Notes: generated by a model from the sequence alone, not told the origin. Positions 16,349-25,919 are shown, numbered from the stretch's first letter. The stretch: 64,000 nt of DNA from Bacteroidota bacterium (GCA_947451115.1 CANFXV010000008.1:1-64000); one strand, 5' to 3'. Made by a program: numbers and translations.

Positions 16349-19108
16349 ATGAGTGCAAAACAAGTAGTGCAAAAATGCATTATTCTCTCCATTTTCTTAT
16401 TCTCTATAACTGTTAGTGTTTTTGCAGAAGGAGTAAAAGGGCGTGTTCTTGATGCTAATTCCGGTGAACCATTGGTTGGAGCAACCGTAACATTGAACAA
16501 ACAATCTACCTATGTAAAATTGGATGGAACCTATCAGTTCAAAAACGTGGGTGCTGGAAAATATACTATAACAGTTTCCTATACTGGTTATCTGACAGCG
16601 TCTAAAGACGTTCAATTAGCCAATGCAACAGAAACCAAGACTATAGATATTAATTTACAATCTACAAGTGTCAATTTGAGTTCTGTAACCGTGAGTTCTA
16701 ATAGTAAAGAATCTGACAATGGAGTTAGAAGATTAGAAAAAGTAGCGGATCCGATTATCAACGTATTGTCTGCAAAAAATATACAATTATTGCCAGATAT
16801 TACAGTAGCCAATGCTTTGCAAAGAGTAAGTGGGGTGACTATTGAAAAAAGTGGATCTGGTGAAGCGCGTTATCCGATCATTAGAGGGATGGAAAAAAGG
16901 TATATCAATACTTTAGTGAATGGTATTAAAATTCCTAGTCCAGACAATAAAAATCGTTTTATTCCGCTAGATTTATTTCCTTCTGAATTATTAGAAAGAT
17001 TGGAAGTAGGTAAAAGCTTAACCCCTAGTTTAGAGGGAGATGCTATAGGAGGAACTATTAATTTAGTGATGAAAGATGCGCCAGACCATTTAATTATACA
17101 AGGTAATGTGGCAGGTGGATTTAATACTTCTTTCCCTGATCAAACCTATAGTAAGTTTGATAATTCAACCATGCTGCATTCTTCTCCTGCACAAAGATTT
17201 GGTGCAGGCTATGTAGCTAATTTAAATGATTTGCCTGTAGCGCACTTAAATTATACGAATATCTCTAATCCAGTTAACTCTACTTTTGGTTTGACTGTTG
17301 GTAACAGATTTGGAAAAGACAATAAGTTTGGATTTATCATTTCTGGAAGCTATCAAAATATATACAGAGGGACTACTTCCAACTTCTTCTTACCCAATTC
17401 TCAACCAGGTTTAAATAATATTCCTTTATTTTCTGACTTGCAATTAAGAAAATATTCGGTTCAAAGTGAAAGAAAAGGAATTAATGCTAAGTTGGATTAT
17501 CGTTTAAATAAGAATAATAAAATTTCTTTGTTTAATACTTATGTCCATTTAGATGATTATCAAACAAGGTTCATCTGGGATACGGTAGCTTTAAACTCGG
17601 TAGTTGATAACTCACAAAGAAGTCAGTGGACTTTTCAATCCATCAACAATACTACATTACAAGGCGAACATAAGCTTTCCAACTCAGATAAGTTAGATTG
17701 GTCTTTAGCTTATTCTATGGCTAAAAGTAAAACACCAGATCAAACCTCTTTTACACATCAATATGCAATTGTTGCTACTAGCTTAACAGCAGATAAATTA
17801 CAGTCCATGTCAAGAATTTGGACTAGCAATACAGATAAAGATCTATCGGCCTATTTGAATTATACAAAAAACACTACTTTATTGAATCGTGATATTGAGT
17901 TAAAAGTGGGTGGTTTATATAGAGATAAAAATAGAGATAACTACTATATTGCTTATTCACTTAAACCATACCTAGGTTCTGTTTACACAAATATTAATAA
18001 CGCTCAATTCCAGTTTAATACTGGAGATGGTACTCCTTCATTGAATGGCAATAATTATACATTTGAAGAAAAAGTTACTGCTGGTTATTTACAAGGAAAA
18101 TGGAATTTATCTAATCGTTTAGAATTATTAGGTGGTGTTAGAGCGGAAAATACCAATCAACATTATGAGACTTTATTGACCAATGATGTGCAAGCGAAAT
18201 CTGGTACAATTCAATACACAGATATGTTACCTAGTGCTCAAATGAAGTTTGCCTTAACTCCAAATCAAAATTTACGTTTTGCTTATTATAGAGCTATCGC
18301 TAGACCTGGTTTTGCTGAATTAATTCCTGATGGCGCAGATGGAGAATTTTTTAAAGAAGTAGGAGATCCTGTCCATTTGAAACATACAGTTGCTGACAAC
18401 TTAGATTTGCGTTATGAATTCTATAGCAAAGGGTCTGATCAATTGTTGTTTGGTGGATTTTATAAAGACATTCAAAATCCAATTGAAATTTCTGCTGTAA
18501 AACCTCAGAACATCAATAGTTTGTACTTGCAGCCAGTAAATATCGGTAAAGCAACCAACTATGGTCTTGAATTAGTGGCCACTAAGTTCTTTGGTTCATT
18601 TGGAATTTCTGCTAACTATACTTATACAAAATCTAGTATTACCAATGACAGTTTAATTTTCTCCTACAGAAACACTACGGGCCAAATAGTTTCAAAAAGA
18701 GTTTCTGAAACCAGACCCTTACAAGGGCAATCAGACAATATTGGTAATTTATCTTTGATTTATAAAAATCCTAAAATTGGGTTGGATGTTCAAGTGGCAG
18801 GTGTTTATACAGGTGAGCGAATTAGCTTTGTTAGTCCTTATGCTGGTTTAAATTACTGGCAATCACCCACCACTCAATTAGACCTTTCCTTTGAGAAAAA
18901 ATTTGGCAGACACTTTTCTTTTTATGGAAAAATCAACAATTTGACTGATGCGCCTTTAGAACTTTCATTGCATCAATCTTATAATTCTTACATGGAAGCT
19001 AGTGGCTCAAGAGTATTGGCTTTACAAACAGATCCTGCAAATAAAATAATTATCCAAAAGGATTATTATAGAACTACTTATTTATTTGGAATCCGTTATA
19101 AACTTTAA
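16349..19108 (+). CDS. TonB-dependent receptor (TIGR01782-like)
   Basis: A 919-residue outer-membrane receptor. It has a signal peptide ending VSVFA, a CarboxypepD_reg-like domain (about 30-115), and a plug domain with LPDITVANALQRVSGVTIEK and IIRGMEKRYINTLVNG (about 150-260). The ELLERLEVGKSLTPSLEGDAIGGTINL segment and large barrel are typical of the TIGR01782 receptor branch, which is used for carbohydrates, siderophores or other solutes. The barrel ends in LFGIRYKL. It heads a cluster with a beta-helix lipoprotein (24 bases downstream), a PepSY protein and a phosphoesterase. That company hints at phosphate-ester or iron-linked uptake, which is inference. Confidence 0.92.
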   Translation: MSAKQVVQKCIILSIFLFSITVSVFAEGVKGRVLDANSGEPLVGATVTLNKQSTYVKLDGTYQFKNVGAGKYTITVSYTGYLTASKDVQLANATETKTIDINLQSTSVNLSSVTVSSNSKESDNGVRRLEKVADPIINVLSAKNIQLLPDITVANALQRVSGVTIEKSGSGEARYPIIRGMEKRYINTLVNGIKIPSPDNKNRFIPLDLFPSELLERLEVGKSLTPSLEGDAIGGTINLVMKDAPDHLIIQGNVAGGFNTSFPDQTYSKFDNSTMLHSSPAQRFGAGYVANLNDLPVAHLNYTNISNPVNSTFGLTVGNRFGKDNKFGFIISGSYQNIYRGTTSNFFLPNSQPGLNNIPLFSDLQLRKYSVQSERKGINAKLDYRLNKNNKISLFNTYVHLDDYQTRFIWDTVALNSVVDNSQRSQWTFQSINNTTLQGEHKLSNSDKLDWSLAYSMAKSKTPDQTSFTHQYAIVATSLTADKLQSMSRIWTSNTDKDLSAYLNYTKNTTLLNRDIELKVGGLYRDKNRDNYYIAYSLKPYLGSVYTNINNAQFQFNTGDGTPSLNGNNYTFEEKVTAGYLQGKWNLSNRLELLGGVRAENTNQHYETLLTNDVQAKSGTIQYTDMLPSAQMKFALTPNQNLRFAYYRAIARPGFAELIPDGADGEFFKEVGDPVHLKHTVADNLDLRYEFYSKGSDQLLFGGFYKDIQNPIEISAVKPQNINSLYLQPVNIGKATNYGLELVATKFFGSFGISANYTYTKSSITNDSLIFSYRNTTGQIVSKRVSETRPLQGQSDNIGNLSLIYKNPKIGLDVQVAGVYTGERISFVSPYAGLNYWQSPTTQLDLSFEKKFGRHFSFYGKINNLTDAPLELSLHQSYNSYMEASGSRVLALQTDPANKIIIQKDYYRTTYLFGIRYKL

Positions 19109-19131
19109 TATATAATTTACAACAATTTACA

Positions 19132-20535
19132 ATGAAACAAAAGTTTACATATTTAGCAGTGATTTTGATTACAGGATTATTTTCTTGTACCAAAACTGAA
19201 GAAACAAAAAATTTATGGCAAGCAGTGATTATTCCTGCTTCCCCAATTAGTGAATCTACTCCATTGACTGGTGCAATTAAAGGAACAATGTTGGCTGGCA
19301 AAACCTATACTGTTAGTGGAGATATTTATGTCAATGCAGGTGATGTGCTAGTTATTGAACCAGGGGTTACGGTTAATTTTACAGGAACTGCTGGTGTTCC
19401 AGTTGGTTTGGGTGTGAAAGGAACATTACTTTCTCTTGGTACAAAAGAAGCGCCTATTACATTAACTTATCCAGGTGTAACAAGAACAGATGAATTGGGC
19501 TCTAACCCAGATAATGATCCAGCTTTAAAAGGCAAATGGACAGGTGTTATTGGCGCTACTACATGCCCATTAATTGTTTTAAAATGGACCCATGTTGATT
19601 TTGGTGGAGCAGCTATTAGTTCTGCTATGAAAAGCTTTACAGGTAGCTCAAGCCCTTATTCAGTCTATTTTGCGAATCCTGATGGAAGCTTTATTTTAGA
19701 AGATTCTTGGATTTACGGAAGTACCGATGATCCATTTAGAATTAATGGAGGCAAGATTCATGTAATGAGAAATACTTTTGAAAAATGTGGTTATACAGGT
19801 GGCGAGGCGATGAACTCTAAAGCAGGAACCATTGGTGATTTTGCCTATAATTTATGTATTGGTATGGCAACCAATGGTCCAAAAGTTTCTAATATTAACG
19901 TTGCAGTGGGTAAGCCGGGTTCTAATGTGCGTATTTATAACAATACCATGATTAACTGTGGATATAGAAGATCAGCCGCAGGTCGAGGTGGTTCAATTAA
20001 TTTTGAAGAGGGTGCTGGTGGAATGGCTTATAATAATTTGATTGTAAACTGTAAATTTGGATTACGTGTAGTTAACAATCCAATTGCAGATACTGCTAAT
20101 TTAAGATATGGCTATAATTTTTATTATGCCGATTCTATTTCCGTAGCTAGTCAATTTATCCCTTCATTATCGGTAAGTACTGCAATTAGTAAACCCATGG
20201 AAACAGATATTCCAAAACCATCTACTTATTTACCAGTAGGTTGGACAGTGGGTGCTGTTTATACTGCACCGGCTTCAGTAGTAGGCATTAATAACCCACA
20301 ATTTATTAATGCACCTGTGCCTTTACCTGCTGGTTTAAAATTAAGAGACATTGCAGTGGTAGGTAATTACAATTTTGCGTTAAAACCAAACTCTCCATGT
20401 ATTGGGGCTGGTTTTACAGGATTTGCACCTAGAGCAGATGTAATTCAAGATTTAAGATTAGGGGCTACTGAAATTACAGGTCCAGGTAAAGATATTGGTT
20501 GTTATCAAAGCAATGGTAGAGGTAATCAACACTAG
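19132..20535 (+). CDS. Beta-helix lipoprotein partnered with TonB receptor
   Basis: A 467-residue protein with a lipoprotein signal (GLFSCTK, cysteine about residue 21). The sequence GTMLAGKTYTVSGDIYVNAGDVLVIEPGVTVNF is the start of a right-handed beta-helix, and later repeats such as VRIYNNTMINCGYRRS and GMAYNNLIVNCKFGLR continue it; the C-terminus has PNSPCIGAG, also typical. It follows the receptor by 23 bases and is probably its surface-exposed partner, in the place that SusD-like or DUF4249 proteins take elsewhere. An intrinsic terminator follows its stop. No enzyme motif is evident. Confidence 0.82.
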   Translation: MKQKFTYLAVILITGLFSCTKTEETKNLWQAVIIPASPISESTPLTGAIKGTMLAGKTYTVSGDIYVNAGDVLVIEPGVTVNFTGTAGVPVGLGVKGTLLSLGTKEAPITLTYPGVTRTDELGSNPDNDPALKGKWTGVIGATTCPLIVLKWTHVDFGGAAISSAMKSFTGSSSPYSVYFANPDGSFILEDSWIYGSTDDPFRINGGKIHVMRNTFEKCGYTGGEAMNSKAGTIGDFAYNLCIGMATNGPKVSNINVAVGKPGSNVRIYNNTMINCGYRRSAAGRGGSINFEEGAGGMAYNNLIVNCKFGLRVVNNPIADTANLRYGYNFYYADSISVASQFIPSLSVSTAISKPMETDIPKPSTYLPVGWTVGAVYTAPASVVGINNPQFINAPVPLPAGLKLRDIAVVGNYNFALKPNSPCIGAGFTGFAPRADVIQDLRLGATEITGPGKDIGCYQSNGRGNQH

Positions 20536-20561
20536 AATTTAATAAATAAGATTATTATACT

Positions 20562-20597
20562 AAGTGCCTTAAAATTATATTTTAGGGCACTTTTTTA
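20562..20597 (+). terminator. Intrinsic terminator inside the receptor cassette
   Basis: AAGTGCCTTAAAA and TTTTAGGGCACTT form a long stem (one G-T wobble) with a T-run following. It lies 26 bases after the beta-helix lipoprotein stop and only about 12 bases before the PepSY gene start, so the downstream genes depend on readthrough or on a promoter within the hairpin region. Confidence 0.88.
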
Positions 20598-20608
20598 AAT
20601 ATATAACA

Positions 20609-21142
20609 ATGTCTCTTTTACAAAAATTTAGAAATTTACATAAGAAATTTGCATCTGTGCTTTTTGCATTTTTCTTTTTAATTGGATTTACTGGCTGTTT
20701 ATTGGCATTTAAATCGGCTTTTACTAAAACTATTTTTGAAAATAAGGAGGTAGCAGCCGAAAGTAAATTTGCAAATATCTTGCCTTTAGATAGTCTCGAA
20801 AAAATTGCCACCAATACCCTTAATGAAAAAGCTAGTACTAATTTTAAGAAATCTGAAAAGGTAGAGATCAAAATTTCAAAAGGAACCATTTTGTTTTACT
20901 ATAAAGATGCCTATAGCATTCAGTTAAATGGAGCCTCTGGGGCACCTATATTAATTGAAAAGAAATTTGGAGGCATTATTCAAGACATACATGATGGAGC
21001 AATTTTAGATAGTTTGGTAACTAATAAATCAAGTCTATCCAAAAAAGTATATTCTATCATAATGGGTCTTTCCTTGTTATTGCTTACAATTACTGGCACT
21101 TATATGTGGTATAAGCCTAAAATGATTAAAAAAAATAGATAA
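20609..21142 (+). CDS. PepSY-associated transmembrane protein
   Basis: A 177-residue membrane protein with an N-terminal helix (about 15-38, after the LQKFRNLHKKFA start typical of PepSY-TM proteins) and a C-terminal helix (about 147-166) ending TGTYMWYKPK. A short PepSY-like periplasmic domain lies between them. PepSY-TM proteins are often linked to iron or heme uptake or to ferric reduction; this one has two helices rather than the four of larger relatives. Its stop overlaps the next ATG by one base (TAATG), indicating coupled translation with the phosphoesterase. Confidence 0.8.
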   Translation: MSLLQKFRNLHKKFASVLFAFFFLIGFTGCLLAFKSAFTKTIFENKEVAAESKFANILPLDSLEKIATNTLNEKASTNFKKSEKVEIKISKGTILFYYKDAYSIQLNGASGAPILIEKKFGGIIQDIHDGAILDSLVTNKSSLSKKVYSIIMGLSLLLLTITGTYMWYKPKMIKKNR

Positions 21143-22257
21143 TGAAATTTAATAAATACATTTCTTTTAGTGGATTGATTTTGTTGTTATCATTAACAAG
21201 TACAATAGCAAGTGCACAAATTAAAGACAGTGTTATTAATTTTCTATTTACCTCAGATGTTCATTTTGGTTTAACTAAAGATCATTTTAGAGGAAGTCAA
21301 AATGTGCCTGCCAAGGATGTAGATATGGCCATGATGCAGGTAATGAATCAGATATCTGACAATCATTCAATTGTCAACGGAATTGATGCTTTAGTGATCA
21401 CTGGAGACATTGCCAACAGAATGGAAAAAGGAATTCAATCGGCCACTGCATCTTGGGATCAGTTTAAAGAAGTTTTTATCAATAGTAATCACTTGAAAAA
21501 AGCAGATGGAACAAAATCAGACTTATTGGTAGTTCCAGGTAATCATGACATGAGCAATGCCATTGGTTTTCATAGAGCTATGGAACCAAAAAAGGATCCT
21601 GCATCCATGTTGGGAATTTATAATTTAATGTTTCCAAAAAATCAAGCGACTAGTTTTGATAGCAGTTTAATTCGTATTCATTATTCTAAAGATATCAAAG
21701 GGGTACATTTTATTTTTTTAAGTTTGTATCCAGATTCTGCAGAAAGGGTTTGGATGGAAAAAGATTTGAAAATTATTCCATTGTCAACTCCTGTTTTCTT
21801 ATTTGCACATTCCATACCTGATGTAGAGCCAAGATTTTTTGAAAATCCCAATGGTTTACACGACATCAATGAAGACGACAAGTTTGAAAATTTAGTACCC
21901 GAAAGGTATAAAGATGGGAAAGACGTGAAAGGGGAAACGACCATTGAACAAAATGGCTTTGTGGATTTTATCCAACAACATCCCAATATTAAAGTCTATT
22001 TCCATGGTCATGAAAATTGGACGGAGTATTACCAGTATCATGGCCCAAAAAATAATATCAATCTAACATGTATTAGAACAGATAGCCCTATGAAGGGCAG
22101 ATCCTCAGCCAAAGAGGAAACAAAATTAGCTTTTGAGCTCATCTCTATTAATACAAAAAATGGGGATTTAAATGTAAAAGAGGTCTTGTGGAATGCACCC
22201 AATCAAAACAATGGTTTTCAGTGGGGTCAAATGGCTAATTTTAAGTTGAAAGAATAG
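21142..22257 (+). CDS. Exported calcineurin-like metallophosphoesterase
   Basis: A 371-residue protein with a signal peptide ending IASAQ. The two-metal phosphoesterase motifs are in order: DVHFG (about residue 39), GDIAN (about 93), GNHD (about 133), HSIPD (about 218) and HGHEN (about 287). Such enzymes hydrolyse phosphomono- or diesters in the periplasm. It is translationally coupled to the PepSY gene and belongs to the receptor cassette starting at 16349, which suggests release of phosphate or an organic moiety from an imported or surface-bound phosphoester. No metal-ligand residue is obviously missing. Confidence 0.88.
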   Translation: MKFNKYISFSGLILLLSLTSTIASAQIKDSVINFLFTSDVHFGLTKDHFRGSQNVPAKDVDMAMMQVMNQISDNHSIVNGIDALVITGDIANRMEKGIQSATASWDQFKEVFINSNHLKKADGTKSDLLVVPGNHDMSNAIGFHRAMEPKKDPASMLGIYNLMFPKNQATSFDSSLIRIHYSKDIKGVHFIFLSLYPDSAERVWMEKDLKIIPLSTPVFLFAHSIPDVEPRFFENPNGLHDINEDDKFENLVPERYKDGKDVKGETTIEQNGFVDFIQQHPNIKVYFHGHENWTEYYQYHGPKNNINLTCIRTDSPMKGRSSAKEETKLAFELISINTKNGDLNVKEVLWNAPNQNNGFQWGQMANFKLKE

Positions 22258-22360
22258 CCAGCTCGAATTTTAATACTTATAATTTAGATTTAATTAAACA
22301 TTGCGTAAATTGGTGTCCCAATGCGGAGCATTTGCCTCTGCTGGTCTAAATTAAGTGATG

Positions 22361-24769
22361 ATGAAGAAATTTATAGTAAGTCTTATTGCAATCTTGGGCA
22401 TATCTTTTATAACAGTGAAAGCGCAAGCGCAAGTCATTGATTCTGTTTTAAGTATTTATGAGGAGCAATATCCTCATGAAAAAATACATATTCACTTTGA
22501 CAGAACCCTATACAATGTGGGCGAGACTATTTTTTATAAACTCTATGTTTTGAATGGATTGGAATGGACCAATTTGAGTAAGAATGTGTATGTAGTTTGG
22601 TATGACAACAATGGCAATTACATCAAACAAACAGTGACTCCTTTATTTCAATCTTCTTCCAAAGGAAGTTTTGAACTGCCTGCGAATTACAAAGGAGACT
22701 TTATTAGGGTAAAAGCATTTACAAGATGGATGCTTAATGACGACAGTGTATTTCTTTATGAAAAAAATATTGCCATCAACGATGGTTCAGTAAATAAAAC
22801 AAAAACAGCACCTGTAACCAAAACCAAGGTAGAGGTTTTTCCTGAAGGCGGTGTTTTAGTGAATGGACTTATTAGCAAAATAGCTTTTAAAGCCACTAAT
22901 GGTAGTGGTATTCCAGTTTATATTAAAGGGTTCTTAGTCAATGACAAAAATAAAGTTTTAGATACTTTAAAAGTGGCGCATGATGGCATGGGAATTTTTC
23001 AATTAAAGCCAATCGCTGGAGAGAAATATCAGTTGAATTGGACAGATGAAAATGCGCAAAAAGGAACTACGCTAGTAATGCCTGCTAATAAAGAAGGGGT
23101 TGTTCTAAATGTTAGTATGGACTACGAGAAAGCCTATGTGCAGGTAGAACGTAGCTCAGCGGCCCCTCAGAATTTCAAACACACCAGGTTACTAGTTCAT
23201 CAGAACCAACGTTTATTATATAAAGTAGATTTTAAAGGAGAAGATAAATTAATACAGAAAGCAGGCTTGCCTATTGAGGAATTACCCACAGGAGTGGTAC
23301 AATTTTCCTTGTTTACCGAAGATTGGATGCCCATTGCTGAAAGAATTGTGCTGGTAAATAATCGCTTGCATGAATACAATGCAATGATGAACTTGGATTT
23401 GTCTAGTGTACATAAAAGAACTAAAAATATTATTGAAATTTATGTAAAAGATACAGCAGCTAGCAATATGTCTATCTCTGTTACGGATGCGTCTATCGTT
23501 TTACCAGAGCAGCAAAGCATCTACTCCGATTTCTTATTAAGTAACGATATAAGAGGTAAGGTATACCATCCAGCTTATTATTTCTCTAGCGATGCAGATA
23601 GTGTGGCGGCGCATTTGGATTTGGTGATGCTCACCAACGGCTGGAGAAAATTCAATTGGGATAAAATAAAAGCTGCCATTCTACCTACGCAAATTTATCC
23701 TGCAGAAACAGAAACGATGAAACTTACAGGTAGAGTGTACAGTAGTTCTTCTACAAAATTACCTAATGACCTACTTTTAAATTTAATCATCAGCGGTAAA
23801 GACAGTAGTAAAAGAATGTTGTTTCTTCCTGTGGCTAAAGACGGTAGTTTTGAAGATAAAACGGTTTCTTATTTTGATACTGCCAGAATTTTTTATGCCA
23901 TCAATGGAAAAGGGGGACAAAATAGCCCATCGGTGGTGCATTTTGAAAATGGCTTGTATAAACAAGAATTTAAAAGCATACTAGTAGATGGCCAAGATTT
24001 TAAACGCAATTGGAATGATAGTATGGCTAAAGCTAAATTAAATTTGATTTTACTAGAACAAGAAAAGCAAAAAAAACTAATGGCCTCTTTGACTTTGAAA
24101 GAAGTAGTGGTGAAGGCTAAAGTAAAGACGCCTATTCAAATGCTGGATGAAAAATATGCAAGAGGCATTTTTGCTGGTGGAGATGGCTTTGCCTTTGATT
24201 TATCCACTGATCCAAGTGCTGTGGGTTCTATAGATGTACTTTCTTATTTGCAAGCAAAAGTGCCTGGATTAAGTATTTCTGTTTCTGGAATGCAGGCTTC
24301 TGCTTCTTGGAGAGGCTCAAAAACTGATTTTTTCTTAAATGAAATGAACACCCAGATTGAATCCATACAAAGTTTACCTATTAATGATATAGCCTACATT
24401 AAAGCCATGCGACCTCCTTTCTTTGGATCGATTGGTGGGGGAAGTGGAGGTGCAGTAGCTGTTTACACCAAAAAAGGTAAGAGCAACAATGACGTGAATA
24501 TCAATAGCAAGGGGATGGAATATGTAGTATTAGGAGGCTATTCTGTGTTTAAAGAATTTTATAGTCCCAACTATGAAAAGCCTGCAGAAAATTTTGAGGA
24601 AGATACGCGTACTACCTTGTATTGGAACCCTTATGTGTTGACTAACAAAAAAAATCCTAGGATAAGATTAGAATTTTACAATAATGACCTGAGTAAAAAA
24701 TTACAAGTGGTGTTGGAAGGTATGAATGCAAATGGCAAATTGGCTAGGGTGGTAAAATACATAGAATAA
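22361..24769 (+). CDS. Large MG2-like surface protein with C-terminal plug domain
   Basis: An exported protein of about 802 residues with a signal peptide ending KAQAQ. After YPHEKIHIHFDRTLYNVGETIFYKLYV, an MG2-type macroglobulin-like start, come several beta-sandwich domains. Near the C-terminus (about 610-705) is a TonB-plug-like domain (SYLQAKVPGLSISVSGM, then SIGGGSGGAVAVYTKKG) but no beta-barrel follows. This architecture is widespread in Bacteroidota and of unknown function, often annotated as a TonB-receptor plug protein. GTG 22355, ATG 22358 and ATG 22361 are all possible starts. It is separated from the phosphoesterase by 103 bases in which I see no gene. Confidence 0.75.
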   Translation: MKKFIVSLIAILGISFITVKAQAQVIDSVLSIYEEQYPHEKIHIHFDRTLYNVGETIFYKLYVLNGLEWTNLSKNVYVVWYDNNGNYIKQTVTPLFQSSSKGSFELPANYKGDFIRVKAFTRWMLNDDSVFLYEKNIAINDGSVNKTKTAPVTKTKVEVFPEGGVLVNGLISKIAFKATNGSGIPVYIKGFLVNDKNKVLDTLKVAHDGMGIFQLKPIAGEKYQLNWTDENAQKGTTLVMPANKEGVVLNVSMDYEKAYVQVERSSAAPQNFKHTRLLVHQNQRLLYKVDFKGEDKLIQKAGLPIEELPTGVVQFSLFTEDWMPIAERIVLVNNRLHEYNAMMNLDLSSVHKRTKNIIEIYVKDTAASNMSISVTDASIVLPEQQSIYSDFLLSNDIRGKVYHPAYYFSSDADSVAAHLDLVMLTNGWRKFNWDKIKAAILPTQIYPAETETMKLTGRVYSSSSTKLPNDLLLNLIISGKDSSKRMLFLPVAKDGSFEDKTVSYFDTARIFYAINGKGGQNSPSVVHFENGLYKQEFKSILVDGQDFKRNWNDSMAKAKLNLILLEQEKQKKLMASLTLKEVVVKAKVKTPIQMLDEKYARGIFAGGDGFAFDLSTDPSAVGSIDVLSYLQAKVPGLSISVSGMQASASWRGSKTDFFLNEMNTQIESIQSLPINDIAYIKAMRPPFFGSIGGGSGGAVAVYTKKGKSNNDVNINSKGMEYVVLGGYSVFKEFYSPNYEKPAENFEEDTRTTLYWNPYVLTNKKNPRIRLEFYNNDLSKKLQVVLEGMNANGKLARVVKYIE

Positions 24770-24770
24770 A

Positions 24771-24808
24771 AAAAGGGACAGCAATTTTAACATCTTGCTA
24801 TCCCTTAA
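24771..24808 (-). terminator. Intrinsic terminator for the minus-strand lipoprotein gene
   Basis: On the minus strand AAGGGA-T-AGCAA pairs with TTGCT-G-TCCCTT (one mismatch), followed by a run of seven T residues. It lies between convergent genes; the T-run favours the minus-strand transcript. Confidence 0.75.
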
Positions 24809-24826
24809 GAAATTAATATATAATTT

Positions 24827-25327
24827 TTATTTTGCAGGATCTGCATTCCAAATATCCACAATGCACTTCCAACTACCATCGGCTTGTTTTTTCCAAGTTT
24901 CATCAAATTTGCCTGTTTCTTGGGCATCTTTTCCAGCAGCATCTTTAAATTTAAAATGATAAACGCCAGTACTGTAGCCCATATCCGCAGATTTGGAAAC
25001 CTCTGTTTTAGTTGCTTCAAACCTCATATTAGCACCAGGTGTGGCAAACATATTTTTGATAGATGCTGCTCTTGAAGCCTTGTCTAAACATACTTTTTCA
25101 CCAGGAGGCATCATAATGGCATCATCAGTGTAAAAACTTAGCCAACCATCCACTGAATTTAATGCTGATACACTATCCCAGGCAACATCCGCTTTTTCAA
25201 TAGCAGCAATGGCATTGGTTGAATCTAATGTTGAACTAGAAGTTGTTGCTTCAATACCTTTAGATTCATTATTGCAGGCGGTTAAGTAAAGTAAACCTGC
25301 CATCAAAACGATGAATGTTTTTTTCAT
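24827..25327 (-). CDS. DUF4440/SnoaL-like lipoprotein
   Basis: A 166-residue protein with a lipoprotein signal (LLYLTACNN). The mature part is an NTF2-like fold: IEKADVAWDSVSALNSVDGWLSFYTDDAIMMPPGE is the DUF4440 hallmark, followed by TGVYHFKF and the end motif KQADGSWKCIVDIWN. These proteins resemble ketosteroid isomerase and are probably small-ligand binding; the role is unknown. It is located at the periplasmic side or outer membrane and is transcribed alone with its own terminator. Confidence 0.82.
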   Translation of the reverse strand: MKKTFIVLMAGLLYLTACNNESKGIEATTSSSTLDSTNAIAAIEKADVAWDSVSALNSVDGWLSFYTDDAIMMPPGEKVCLDKASRAASIKNMFATPGANMRFEATKTEVSKSADMGYSTGVYHFKFKDAAGKDAQETGKFDETWKKQADGSWKCIVDIWNADPAK

Positions 25328-25377
25328 ATTTATTTTTTTGTGAACTCTAATTTAAATAAATATGCTGAAAATTTCAA

Positions 25378-25875
25378 TTATTTCCTAATCACATACAAAT
25401 CAAGTGCTTGCTCGTTTAGTAGAAAATTTTGGGTAGCCTTAAACCCGCTATTTAATAAAACCTTTTGAGATGCGATATTTTCTTTATTGGTGATGGCATA
25501 CAATTCATTGCAGGGCTGATGAGAGAAAAAATAGGGCACCCCAAATTTTACGAATTCCAGCGCATATCCTTTGCCCCAAAAGGGAGGAAGCAGGGCAAAG
25601 CCTATATGGTAATTAAGCTCGTCTGAAAGCAATAAATAAGAAAACATACCAATTACATGCGTCGTGGATTTTTCTATGACAAGGTACCTTCCTATGACGG
25701 AATCTTGCCTATACAATTGAATGTTTTGGTCTAAGAAAATGGCGCATTCTTCCTTGCTTTTGGCAGGTCTTATATGCTTCATGACTTCAGGGTTCCCATT
25801 GATCTTAAAAAACCCTTCCTCGTCTGCGGCTGTTATTTTTCTTACAATACATCTATCTGTTTCAAACAATAGCAT
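25378..25875 (-). CDS. GNAT family N-acetyltransferase
   Basis: A 165-residue protein of the RimJ/RimL-like GNAT branch. It starts LLFETDRCIVRKITAADEEGFFKIN, has YLVIEKSTTHVIGMFSYL as central strands, and the HIGFALLPPFWGKGYALE motif forms the acetyl-CoA pyrophosphate-binding turn (GKGYA). ENIASQKVLLNSGFKA is the conserved C-terminal helix. It transfers an acetyl group from acetyl-CoA to an amine; the acceptor is unknown. An exact TAnnTTTG promoter lies 44 bases upstream, so it is its own transcription unit, divergent from the SOUL gene. Confidence 0.9.
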   Translation of the reverse strand: MLLFETDRCIVRKITAADEEGFFKINGNPEVMKHIRPAKSKEECAIFLDQNIQLYRQDSVIGRYLVIEKSTTHVIGMFSYLLLSDELNYHIGFALLPPFWGKGYALEFVKFGVPYFFSHQPCNELYAITNKENIASQKVLLNSGFKATQNFLLNEQALDLYVIRK

Positions 25876-25919
25876 GGACTCATTTATTTAATTACCCTTC
25901 AATTAAAGGCTGTTAGCCT

